This document shows positions 24,701-36,177 of a stretch of 64,000 bases of DNA, piece by piece. Source of the stretch: Trichinella spiralis (Eukaryota > Nematoda > Enoplea > Trichinellida > Trichinellidae). The position numbers were made by a program, and so were the translations under genes. Location of the stretch: the NCBI GenBank assembly GCA_000181795.3, contig CM012954.1, forward strand, positions 2,566,823-2,630,822, read 5' to 3'. The notes under the pieces were generated by a model. It saw nothing but the letters and a program-made list of their open reading frames with translations, did not search any database and was not told the DNA's origin. Each line of letters opens with the position of its first letter. The first letter of the stretch is position 1.

Positions 24701-26798
24701 TTGAAAGCATCCGTTGAACATGAATGAAAGACAATTCTTTGTGTTTTATTTTTGTTATTTTAAAATTTAAAATTATACAAAGAATTTGGAAAATTTCGAA
24801 GAAAAAGTTTGTAGAGCTGTAATTTATGGAGAATAAGGGCTATTTACACAAGTATACGTGTATTTTCATTTGTATATGATTCATAATTAGATGTATTCGA
24901 CTATTGCAGTTTCACGCCCAATAGATGACCGATTATACGAATGTGGTGACAAATGTATAGTTAGGGGTGCGTGGATCGAATAACCAGTCAGACTAGACCA
25001 GCTGCGGAACCATTGTCAATTTTGGTTAGCGTAAAATTCGTTTCGTCTGACCGCCTCTGCTCATTAGCTTTGTAATATGAGATGGTCAGTTGACGGGCGG
25101 TTGGGAATGAGATTGTGCAAGAGCAGACGTTGCTCGCGTGTCAATGTCCGCATGCCATTGCCTGTGGTGATTATTGTTTTCGACCCCAATTATGACAGCA
25201 TGTTACCGAAGCGAGCGACCGGAACATGGTTTCGCTTTAGTACAAGAGTACTTGGGAGACAAGTGTCATAAAATGGTTGAGAAACTGCATTCTACAGTGG
25301 TGAACAATAACAGACCGTCGCTACTAGTTTGCCAATTGCACCAAATGCATCGCTTAGCAGGTGATGGACCGTGTCTAGCAAATAAGTGACCATCAATGGA
25401 CCCTTCTTTATCCCATCCAGTGGCGATAATTGATAAGATGCGTCGTTGCCGAGTATCCAACTGCGACTCTGACCGGCTTTGGCAGTTCGTTTGGATCGCA
25501 TTGCAGCGGTCAATCTTCGTTTGGATAGATCAAAGATGGCTAGATGCGATATGTGTAACGTCACGCAATAGCTTAATTGCAGTCAAAGTTTGGGTCAGCG
25601 GTTTGTTTTTAACGCAACATGGCGCCGGAACAAAGCTCTGGTGCCCATTGCATTGTGCAGTTGCGGAATTGGCTTGATTCGCTTTGATGTCGACATTATT
25701 ACGTCAAGTTGCTAAACACAGCTTGAACACTGCTGACCAGTCCACTCTCAGCAGGATTTGGTATTGTCTTTTCAAAATCAAGTCGATCCTCGAATGAAAG
25801 AAGTTTGGCTTTTCACTTTTTGCAACAATCGTCTCAATGCAAGCAGTCGCTCTTGTATTATTTTTCTGTACAAGCATTAAGTAATGCTTGACCTGAGATA
25901 AATGGAAAACTTACATTTGATGAAGTTGTAGTAAAGGGAAAAAATTGTCATCACCAATTGTCTTCTGAAATGAAGAAAACTTCTTCAATATGATGATGAT
26001 GACTGAAAAGCAACCGACAAAATTTGTATTATAATAATTATTGTTCTTTTATTATACCGTTTCTACAAATCAACCGAGTATTCTCATGTTTAAATTATTA
26101 CGTGTTTAATGGAAAGAATGGAACAAGAAATTGCATATGCAAAATTATGATTATGATGATAATTGACTGATTGTGGAGAGTATTTTGTTTATTCAACGTG
26201 TGGAAATGCTTGCAAAGCATGCTTAACATTGAGTCAGCATTGTAAAAACGAAAAAATTGATTTACATATATATGATGTTCAATTTTCGCTTTCGTCTATT
26301 ACTTTCATCTGCGCATAACTAAATCTAAATACCAACCTGACCCGACGATAAATGTCCTTCACTTCTTGACTTGCGGCTTTTAATTTTCCGCAAAAGAGCC
26401 TATCCCATAGCCAATGCCGACTAACAACGTTTGTGAATAATAATGAAGATTGCCGTTAGCGAGGATTTGTATAATCCGCTCAGCTTGCAGACGGTGTGCA
26501 TTGTGTTGGTCAAGTACATGCGGGCCAGTTTGCCTCTTTTTTGCAGATACGGCCAGTTCTGTACAATAAGCGTTGAAATCCGAGACAATAATGAGCGGGT
26601 CGTTTTTGTCGGCCTCCGTTTCCTGCCCAACTCACTGTCCACATTAACGATGACAAAATTCGAGCTTTTTATTATTTGAAAAGAAAGAAAAAAAATACAC
26701 ATATAATAAAAACAATACAATACAAGAGTGACTAAAATGCAATTCGGCCTCATGTGCATATGGCAGACAGGAAAATTGGAAATTCACCATTGCCAGCA
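21797..26798. other. Intergenic region between K2P and the first ephrin, mostly unexplained
   Basis: About 5 kb in which the K2P 3' end and the first ephrin's 3' end converge. Most is very AT-rich. Two GC-richer patches break it: 24416-24616 (a Cys-rich minus-strand frame, listed in the findings) and about 24950-25720 (overlapping short frames on both strands, none recognisable). A minus-strand AATAAA near 26666-26671 suits the ephrin transcript. Confidence 0.5.
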
Positions 26799-29370
26799 TC
26801 AGTGCGGAGCATGTACCATCCCAAAGAGAATGATGAAAAGCAGTAATCCAGCTGAAATGAAAACTGAATTCAAAAAAAAGAAAAACAAGAAGATTTGGAA
26901 ACAATGATTCAGAAGAGAAAAATGCAAAATGATTAATAAAAAGCTCTAAGCAAACAAATTTGTTTGAAACGTTTAATCTTATCATTTGTTTAAACAGCTA
27001 GCCTAATTCTGGAAAATAAACAAGCATCTTACCGAATGGAACTATTGGTTGAGCAAATTTTTGCAAGGCCCGCTTTGAACAATCAACCGGAAGTGATACT
27101 GTTGCCCAAAAATGGCATACAAAAAATATGGAAAAACACGAAGAAGACTAGCTGAAATTGGTTCACTGGGTTTGAGAAGCTTTCATCCCAGAAATCATCA
27201 ACAGCAACTCTGTCCAAAGTGAACAATAAGAATTGTTAATGTGAAAAAAGTGAACACCAACAAAGTCGACGATTTTGCAGCAGTGCTGTGACTGTAGGCA
27301 AACAACGAATTTGGACTGTCTTGATTCACTACTGAAATCAGAAATTACATAATTTTTTAATTGAAGCATTCAGAATGATCGATCGATCGTTCAGCTTTTT
27401 TTACCTTCGTGAATTTCGTAAAGAATCAACGGTGGCCGAGGTGCATGGTGGATCCATGGTTTTTCCATCTCATTACGACTGTTCAATTGATAAATGGAAA
27501 CTTCCGGTATGACGAAATTGTTATTTTCCGTCTGATCAGTTTCGGCTTGCAATGGCAAGCTGTGATGGAAAGCATCTTCGATTACGTCGTTCGAATTCAT
27601 CGCCCACTTGGAATTTTCTTCCATCGACTGTGGGTGCACAGTGGCCGGGGTGGATTTCTCGCGGTCGGGTTTCAATTCGGAATTGACCACTGGCCGCGCC
27701 TCTTTGATTGCTTGCCTGAAGCTGTTCGATGTCGGCTTTATACGGACGCGGAATTTCATATTAGCCGATGAGCACAGTCCACCTTGGCGTTTGTGAATAC
27801 CTGGCATAGAGCCGTCTGATGTTGCTGGAGAAATAACAACAAAATCAAAAATGGTACAGATGTATATATATATATATATATACAACTTACTTATAAAATA
27901 ATAAGTTTGGCCGGGTTCGAATTCAAGACCGTTTGGTATTGGAGTGAATTCGCGGAAAATTAGCTTGATCGCTGTTTCTGTATACGGGCTGTAGCATTGA
28001 CCGACGGGTCGTTCATTGTCCAGTAGACAATTTTCAAAGCCGTACTCAGATACCATGTAAATGATGCTGTACTCGGCTTGATCAAGCGTCACCGTGTCAT
28101 TGTAAAGCGGGCAAATAATTTCCAACGAATCCATCAATTCTGCTTCAAGTGAAGCAGACTCAGATGGCGAGTGAAATCTTAAACAAAAATAGGTTATTCT
28201 TTTAAACGGAGATTGTATTCATTTATTATCTTGTTCTTTCTATTATTATTCTTTTCATCAAGCTAAGTAATGTTGTACAAGTGTCAATTATGTTGGAAAT
28301 TTTCAACTATACATGTAATATTTAATTTTCACACGATATCGCATAGATTGGCATGTAAACTGATTTTTGAAACTATGTCAAGCGTAGTCGCATTTTCAAA
28401 TTCTCGACAAGCAAGTAAGCAAGCAAATCAAACACTGACACACGCAGCTGTGATGAATAGGAGTGGAAAGAGGCTTTTCACTGTTAATATTGCCACCCCT
28501 GTGACGAGCCCATTTTTATATTTTTCTTATTTTTCTCAACAATAAACGAAACGCTAAATTCCACTAGCTGCAGGTACGCATGCCCTCTTGAACAATAGAA
28601 AAGTAAACGGATTGATCTTTTTTTTAAAAAAAAGGCAACCAGCAAGGGTCATCGTAGACATTTTTCACGCTTACGAGCTAGGGTCATGGTTCCACGGATT
28701 CACCGCTTGGAAAACAATCAGATAACGGGAAGTGGGCACGCGAGGACAAATTTACACACCACGTTCATCGTGCAAACAACGTCAAGTTTCCGGTCTCTTC
28801 GAGCCGGAAGATTCAGCGGCGACCCGACCAACAGAGATTGAGAGAGCGAAAGAGAATGTAATAATAACGACAACATTCCGTTGCTATTTTTAGCTAACTG
28901 GAAAATGAAGCAGAATGAAAATCGAATAAAAAAATTCCCTCGACTCAATGAAATTATCAATTCCAATGAAAACTGGGGGAGAAAAGAATTTCTGTTTCAT
29001 TATTAGTAATGTATATGAGAGCGAGTGAGTGGACAAAACCAAATGTGGAGCAGTGAAAATAGTACCGGACGACCTGGAGTGCAAGCACCAGTAGAAGAGC
29101 ACTTGATAAAAAAATGGCAGTTGTTCAAAAGAGGGCCAAATATGGGAATGGTTAAAGCTGCCGCTTGTATGCCCAGAGCTGTATGTATATATCAGTTCAG
29201 CTATGGGTTCGGCCGTGGACACCTGCCATTTTCTTTTTCTTATTTAATACTGAAAAGAACTAAAAAGTGGTCAGCACTTACATTGGGTTGCTTGAGTTCC
29301 AAAAGACATCGGGCAGCTGACGGCCGAGACAGCTCATCGAAAAGCTGAACAACAGCAACAGCATTAGCAT
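26799..29370 (-). CDS. efn: Ephrin, GPI-anchored type (cluster copy 1)
   Basis: Four exons (minus): 29282-29370, 27891-28177, 27405-27824, 26799-26851, giving 282 residues in one frame. Residues 1-17 are a signal peptide. The ephrin receptor-binding domain begins QLPDVFWNSSNP, continues EIICPLYNDT, SIIYMVSEYGFENCLL, PVGQCYSP, FTPIPNGLEFEPGQTYYFI, and ends GGLCSSANMKFRV near residue 154. Its four conserved Cys are all present. A Ser/Thr/Glu-rich stalk leads to LILYEIHE. The last exon is only 17 codons, AGLLLFIILFGMV then a short polar end, and would be a GPI-attachment signal. Ephrins are membrane-tethered ligands of Eph receptor kinases that steer cell migration and axons. This copy lacks the intron after IIYM found in the other two. 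The last exon is the least certain part; the in-frame ATG at 29499 is a less likely start. Confidence 0.9.
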
Positions 29371-32300
29371 TGTCACTAGTGGTCGGTCTTTGAATGATTC
29401 TATCTGTGCAAAGTGGTCGTCGTTGTAAGCAGAAGAAAACTGCAAAAAGCCAAAGCCAGAGAGGCAGCAGCACCGACGCGCGAGGCAAAAAACAAACACA
29501 ATGAACTGCCGTCGACGTGAAATGGCTTCGCGCGCTTTTTCACCGTAGGCGGAGCTTGAATTTTAACTGACCAATCACCGCGAATAAAGCAGCGAGTCAC
29601 AACAAATCGAGCAAACGTTCAATGCAACCGAAGCGGCATGTGTGTGTGCGTGTGTGTAGGCGGCATCAACTGGAAATAAAGCGCGCGTCAAGGCAAAAAA
29701 AACCAAAAATTGTTCTCCTCTTTTTGTTAATAATAAGTTGACTTCACTGAGGGGTCAGCATTTAAACTGCGGCTAATTGACCTGTTTTCTTTATCTTTCC
29801 ATGCGTATATTTTGCATAAATTAATTTAGATCACTTACTGCGGTCTTTATAATTGCATTTTTTGTGTATTCTTCTTTAAACTAAACTCTCCTTATACAAA
29901 TAATGCAAACATAGCAATAAAGTTGTGGGTAATATGACGCCACTGTGAATTCCCTCCTATTGTCTGTAGTAACTTTTTTACGACTGATCCTCAACAAGCT
30001 GTTATGGTGGCTAGGGCAAAATGGCTATCGAGGTCGTAAATCACCGTACTATCGATGGCGCCATATTGGATCAAAATGGCGAAATTGTTAAATTGCGTGC
30101 CGATGGTGGATGAGTGAAAAGGCGCCGAAAGGGCGCTTGCTTTGTCCTCGCATTGTGCAGATTTACGTCCTCTGACATTAGTTGATTGTTATCAATCAGC
30201 TTTGACAGAAAGATGATAAGAAAACCCACTGACTCATCTACATATGTAGATGTTTATTTCTGTATGCATTATGAATTTAGTTTTTCCTTGTAATTTAATC
30301 AATTCGACAATATATTATTTATAAAGCCGGTAGAAAGTTTTCTGCTTTTCTTTACTGTTGATGAAAGAGTTCTGTCAGCGTATTGGCGTGATGTGAAGTG
30401 GTTTTCTTTTGACTAGGCTTAACAGGTGCAAATTGATGCCGATTTGACAAATTTTTTTGTATCGCATCTTATTGTATTGGTTGGGTATCGTTTCAGTTAG
30501 CGGCTAATTGAATGCAAACGCACGCGGTTCGTTCAGCTGGATCTGTTTTTAGTCGTTCAGGCGTTGAAAATAGTTTTTCTCGCTTCGCATAACAATTAGG
30601 TTGACCAGCTGCTTTTTGAAAGTGACCACTGACTGCAGGCGAGTTCAGCGTTGTTTGCAGCGAACGGGCTTTATCTTTGCTCGTTTAAATCTGCAGTAGT
30701 GAAGATATACTTTATTAATAGTTGTTTCTTCTTTGTTTTTTAAATGAACTTCTCTTACAACTTTGCACATCACATCTGCCCGCCGTTTCTCTACAATTTG
30801 TAGAGCAGAATTTTCTTTTTCTAGTTGATTTTATTTCTTTCCCTTTTTCTTATCAGCTACTATCCAATCGAATTGACGTCATAAGCGTTGTGAAGCTTCT
30901 CATACATAGTTAGATGCTATTTTGACCACAAGATCGATATTTTACAAAAAAAGCCTGTTATTTATACATTTATTATCTTTGAAATGCTGTATTGTAGTGA
31001 TAGAATTTGTGGAATATATATATTGTACAAGTAGTAAAAGCTGAGGATGACTGTTGAAAGCTTTGGGGCGATTTAAAGAAATGAATGGACATTTTTACCT
31101 TTTTAAGAATCGATTTTCGACTTAAAGCTTGGCGTCTGAATTAGTCTTATTAGTTTGAGGAAACCTAGTTCAGCTGAGGTCACAGAATTAGTCGGATTTT
31201 GTGTAAAAGGCGAACAGTGAAAACAAGTGAAGCCAATCACTAATCCGGTAGGCAATCCCATTTTGCGCACCAGGAATCCCTTTTTTTCTCTCTCCCCTCC
31301 CTTCCCCCTTCTTTTTCTTTTACATGGTTCATCATTTTATGGAAAATCAGCAGGTGCTTGCTAGTTTGGCGGCTTCATTTTAAAGTTAGCCCGAAACTCT
31401 GACGAGTAAGCAGATTGATGCTAGTACAGCAGATGACAGGTGCGGCCGGAGGCTAAGTCGATTTTAATTGCAACTGAACAACAAGCTTCGTGTGCTCAAC
31501 GAACTAACTACTGACGACAATCGTTATCATTGTTGCTGCTGTTCATTCTTCATTTACTCTTCTCTGCTTTTCTATGTGTTGTTGTTGTTGTTGTTGTTGT
31601 TCAACAGCATGTTGCTGTTGTTTCATTGATCAGAAAAAAAAAGATTTGCCAAATGTTCGCGAACCTAGTTCAAAAATTTCACTCTCTTCCAAACTGACTG
31701 AAACATCCAACGTCAGGTGCTTTTTTCAATATTACACTGACCAATGGTTTTTTTTCTCATGACAAGCTCAAATTTAAGCTTGAAACGAAATTTGGCAGCA
31801 GTTCGTTTGAAAAATGGCCCCTTTTCCAATTCATCATCAACATTCCGCTTTTATTGAACTGAATGTTTGGGCTGCCAAGGGGGAGGGGGCAGGGGGAAGA
31901 AGTATTTTTCGTTTGTCAATACGAAAATTTTCCAGCAGTGTGATGATTTGAATTTTTACAAATTTCAATTTTGCTTCATCATCTTCTGCTTCAATTATAC
32001 GACTGCAATGCGTGCGTATAGTCATCGGGAAAAACAGTTCATTTTACAAAGACTGACGATATCAACGATCGTCAGTCATGTATGCAATGGGAGAAATTGT
32101 TCGTCGTTGTTGTTGCTGTTGGTCTTGGCATTGACCGACCAGATGTATAATATTATTTTTTCGGTCGCTTTTGTTGTTGAAATCAATGTTGTATAGAATG
32201 AAAAGAAATTGATCGTAAAATTTAAAATGACCAAAAAAGGAAAAATATGCCACCCTGTTGAAAATTGTGAATGTTTTTTTGCCCACCATATTGTGTGCAA

Positions 32301-32853
32301 ACAAAATTTATACGTCCAATTTTTTTTGTATTTTCAATTTGAAGTGTTGCTATGAGCGTCATCAGTGGTCGAAAGGGTGCTTGTACAGGTGCTTGAACAA
32401 GTTGAATGCATTGTGCAGGGTCGTGGCGCCCGCTGGGAGATGCCTTTTCGAATTGAATGTTGATGAATAGTGTGTAGAATGATGGAAGACCACCCGCTTG
32501 TATTTGTATGCACGCGAATTGAGCGTACTGGCCAAACAGCGACCGCAGGCGGTTGGTGATCGCATTGTGCCGTCGGTGCCGCGCCATGCGGAGACGATCA
32601 CCTGATCAGCATGGAAATCGACACAGTCCGTTGTGGTCGTCTGTCTGCTCCGGAGGCGAAGTCTTTGACTACCCAGTCACAGCGTGCATGTCAGAGTTTC
32701 GTCGAACAGAAGGGACAAAACAAAAAGCTATGGAAATGGACCTTTCAAAGTTGCCTTTTCATCCAACAGTAATTGGATCGATAAAAAAAACGTATAATAA
32801 GCATTATGCTGAGACTTGGCCGAATTGTGACTATCGTTCGTTTTTTCATTGCG

Positions 32854-33276
32854 ATGGAGCCAGCTAATGTTGACTCGTCTGGCTGCTTGTCGCGGGATGT
32901 TGGTGGTCGGTTGCCGCCACAGGATGCTCGAGTGGCGTGTTTAATCCGCTTAGGTCATTGGTTGCGTCAACGATTGGGCAGGGAAAAGTTGACGGTGACG
33001 CATTTTGAGATCGACGTGCCGATCCGCTTGCAAAGCTCTTTGCAATGTCAAGTGGCGTGCGTGGTCTTCTGCTGGCCACTGCACCACCGCAAGCGCAGAT
33101 TAACGCCCGAGCCGAAACTGAGCAACCGAGTATCCGATGTTGCTGTTGCAATAGCAAACAGCTACAATGGACGGACAAAATTGTTTGATTTTCGTTCGTC
33201 TGCTCAGAACTGCCTGCCTGCTTGTCAGTCTCGGCTTGCTCAGCATCTGGCGAAGCGACGAGAACAGGTTGACTGA
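32854..33276 (+). CDS. Hypothetical ORF in a GC-richer island (doubtful)
   Basis: A 140-residue frame beginning MEPANVDSSG and ending AKRREQVD lies in an island clearly richer in GC than its surroundings. It has no signal peptide, no recognisable domain and no obvious splice partners; an overlapping frame on the plus strand (32553-32867) is similarly open. Long frames are unusual in DNA this AT-rich, which is the only argument for it. A promoter-associated GC patch upstream of an ephrin is equally possible. Confidence 0.15.
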   Translation: MEPANVDSSGCLSRDVGGRLPPQDARVACLIRLGHWLRQRLGREKLTVTHFEIDVPIRLQSSLQCQVACVVFCWPLHHRKRRLTPEPKLSNRVSDVAVAIANSYNGRTKLFDFRSSAQNCLPACQSRLAQHLAKRREQVD

Positions 33277-34000
33277 TGACTACTGACCGGCTGACTACTT
33301 GCTGATGGTGGATGAATCATCATTGCAAGAAACATTTTTCCATATTGTTCGTTTCTTTAAGAAAAAGCCGAAGCATTATTTCAGTTGCACAACTTATTCG
33401 AAATTTTGGTTAATTAATTAATTCATACAAATCTGTGCGTTCACAAGCTCAAAGTACAAACAAATTGTGCTTATTGCTCATTTTTATTTATTCACTTTTT
33501 GGCTGGAAAGCTTTTTTTTTCTTGTTGTCAATGTTTGTTTGGTCTCTTCAAGTTTTCGGGGTTTCTTGTTCAAATGTTAAGATGCACTGTAATGGCAGAC
33601 CTAATTGGATTAATTGCATAGGCTAATTGAGTACCAGTTTTGTTGTGCAAACAATCTTTTCTTTCAAGTGGGCTTTAAAAAACAATCTGCCACTGTTTCC
33701 AGTGTACGGAATTTGGTTGAATTTATTTAAAACGAAAAAAGATTGCAAAAAGTTTTCCATTATTTTATTCACAACGAATTGTCCAAAGGGGTAAATTGTC
33801 GCTGAGAAAAGCATTTCACTTTATACCATTTGCTAATAGTAGCATAGCGCAGTGATTGATCAACTGATTGATTGATTGATTGATTTATCCGCATTACCGG
33901 TGCTGCTTCTGGACAGCGATAATGTGAATAGTAGTTTGTTTCCTTTTGTTCTGATGTCCCTGAAGAATGATCAGAAAAATTCTTACTTGCTTTAACACAG

Positions 34001-34065
34001 ATATATATATATATATATATATATATAGCAAAACAACAAACTGCTTTCAGTATTATATATATATA

Positions 34066-34102
<37 letters not shown>
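34001..34102. repeat. Compound AT dinucleotide repeat
   Basis: Two long AT runs (34001-34026 and 34056-34102) separated by about 30 bases. They lie just outside the left arm of the inverted repeat. Confidence 0.9.
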
Positions 34103-34106
<4 letters not shown>

Positions 34107-34157
34107 GCTGCTTTTAGAGTGAAAATGAAAATTTTCAGAATTTGGTTTGTTATATTT

Positions 34158-34551
34158 AGAATAGGGGATAAAAAAGCATTTACTGATGAATAGTAGTGGT
34201 TGAGTGTCAGAAAATGCCGATGCAACGTGGAACTGGTTAGTTTAGTTTAAGCAGTTTGTTGTTTTGCTTCTTTAAAGAAAATTTTCCACTACTTTCAAAG
34301 CTCAGCCTTTGAAATTCCCATTCCTCGTGTTGATTTCACTGCTCATTCAATTCAAAATGAAACAAAAATTTATATTCATCATCATCATCAACTCTGCACA
34401 GCTGTACCGATTTGTATTTGATTGAATTTTATCAAATTGAACACGAAAACTATTATTAGCTGAACAACGAAAAATTTACAGAAATTTACGAAATCGAAAA
34501 TTTGACCACAAGGTGATTCAGGGAATTTGATTTTCAAGTACAATGATGATT
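34158..34551 (+). repeat. Left arm of a roughly 400 bp inverted repeat
   Basis: This segment matches the reverse complement of 38358-38785. Shared landmarks in order: GGGG-TAAAAAAGCATTTACTG, GTGGTTGAGTGTCAGAAAA, GCTCATTCAATTCAAA, TTTATATTCATCATCATC, CTGTACCGAT-TGTATTTGATT, AAATTGAACA-GAAAA and finally GATTCAGGG...ATGATGATT. Similarity is high in blocks with indels between. The last unit (GATTCAGGGAATTTGATTTT) is itself tandemly doubled at about 34515 and 34550. Confidence 0.85.
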
Positions 34552-36177
34552 CAGGGAATTTGATTTTCAAGTACAAGTACAGTTACAAGTACAAGTACTT
34601 TTTATGCTAGCATGATCTATTTACTGCTGTCTTGTCTACTGTATAATGGTCATTTATATTTTTCAGTTTTCTTCAGTTGAGAAATTCACAGCCTTCATCA
34701 TGAGGGAGGGGGGTCGTATGTTTGTTTGGAACTTCGTGTGCACATTTATCATTTGTTGTAAGAAATGACTATTACCGGGAAACTTATTTGACTTCAGTAT
34801 TAGAATAACTTTAAACCATGAATTTACTTTTGCTGAATTTTGGTTTTTCAAAGTTTGAGCAGCTTGAAAATGCACATTAGTGACTAATTTTTAAAGAACA
34901 TAGTTGTGGAATTGTGCAAAGTGAATTTCGTCTTATCTCCGCGTTATCTATTCTTAACATCGCAACGAAACTGTTGACTTCTTACTGATTGAGTGTCAGC
35001 ATTTCTATGAACGTTAAAAAATTCGTTTTGTATAGCATATAAGAAGGCGAACCAAAAATGCTGAAAATGAAAAACTGTCTTTCTGCTTTGACTGTACGCA
35101 AAGTAAACGATCTGTTATGGGTGAGTGCATCACAAAACATCCCACCTAACCGTGGGATTCAGAGGTGATTATCAAATGTAAACAGAATTTGATCTTCGTT
35201 GGCATAAATTAACCAACAGAGTGGACAAAGATTGTATTAGAATAGGATTTTGATTAAATAAATGACTACTGTATTGTATGGCTTCGTTTGATCGATTCGA
35301 ACATGTCGAATTAGCATCAGTCCAAGATGGTGCAGTGTTCATGATGATGATTTGTAGAACTGTTGATTTTAATCGTCTGTTTTGTTCCAGACAGTTCAAG
35401 CGTTCGTTAGTGGCTTAATTGAAATCTGACGGCTGATTTGATCAGTTCTGCTGGTTTTTCCCCCTTTATTCTCAGTTTTCATTACAACGACACTTCAACA
35501 ACCAATCACCCTTGGGCGTTGTTGCGTGCAGATTGCGGTTAGCACAGCTTGGCCAGCCTGCACCTCTTCAAAACTATCGATCCTCTCCCCCACTCCTTCC
35601 TTTCTTGCCCAGTTAGCGCCTGATTGATTGATTCACTCACATGTCTGCAGGTGGCCGGCCGGCTGCCGGCGCATCATCTTTTTCAAATTTCAATCAGAGT
35701 GGCAAGTCGTTGTGAACAGGCGATGACCACACGTCAAGCCTGGTATAAATGAGATTACTACCAATCGATGCCATAGTCGACGTCTGGAAATTTGACCCTC
35801 GGGTTTGGTTCCGGTCGTCTGGGGAAATATGTCGGTTTATTAACCGCACATAGTCCGCACAGTTTATCATCATCATAAACCGCAAACATAAATAGAAATG
35901 TGCATTTCTTATATTGGACACCAGGTATTTATTTTGGTATTGAAAATCTATAAGTACAGCACAATGAAAATGAACAGAATGACATTAACAGCAGCAGTTA
36001 GAGAGAGAGAGAGAGAGAAGAAAAGAAAAACGGAAAAAGAAGAAAACACAACTGAATAACCACCAGTAACAGTGTTGCATTTTAGTGACTAGTGAACAAA
36101 TGAGCACCTGATATTCTGTTGTTGTTGTTTTTTTTGTACAAAACTCCTCGACTTAACCAACCAATTAAGTTAACTGA

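Larger units (their letters stand above)
29371..36177. other. Intergenic region between ephrin copies 1 and 2
   Basis: About 6.8 kb. Contains a GT run near 29640-29657, a GTT run (31575-31602), a GATT run (about 33862-33885), long AT runs (34001-34026, 34056-34102), the left arm of an inverted repeat (34158-34551) and a GA run (36001-36020). A GC-richer island at 32550-33280 holds a 141-codon plus-strand frame from ATG 32854 that I cannot identify. A minus-strand AATAAA near 35938 could end the copy 2 transcript. Confidence 0.5.

Noticed and set aside
27409-27771. A 120-codon plus-strand frame
   Set aside because: Antisense shadow of the ephrin copy 1 stalk exon.
33850-34110. Possible origin or matrix-attachment element in the AT runs
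   Set aside because: Simple dinucleotide microsatellites; nothing beyond AT content supports such a role.
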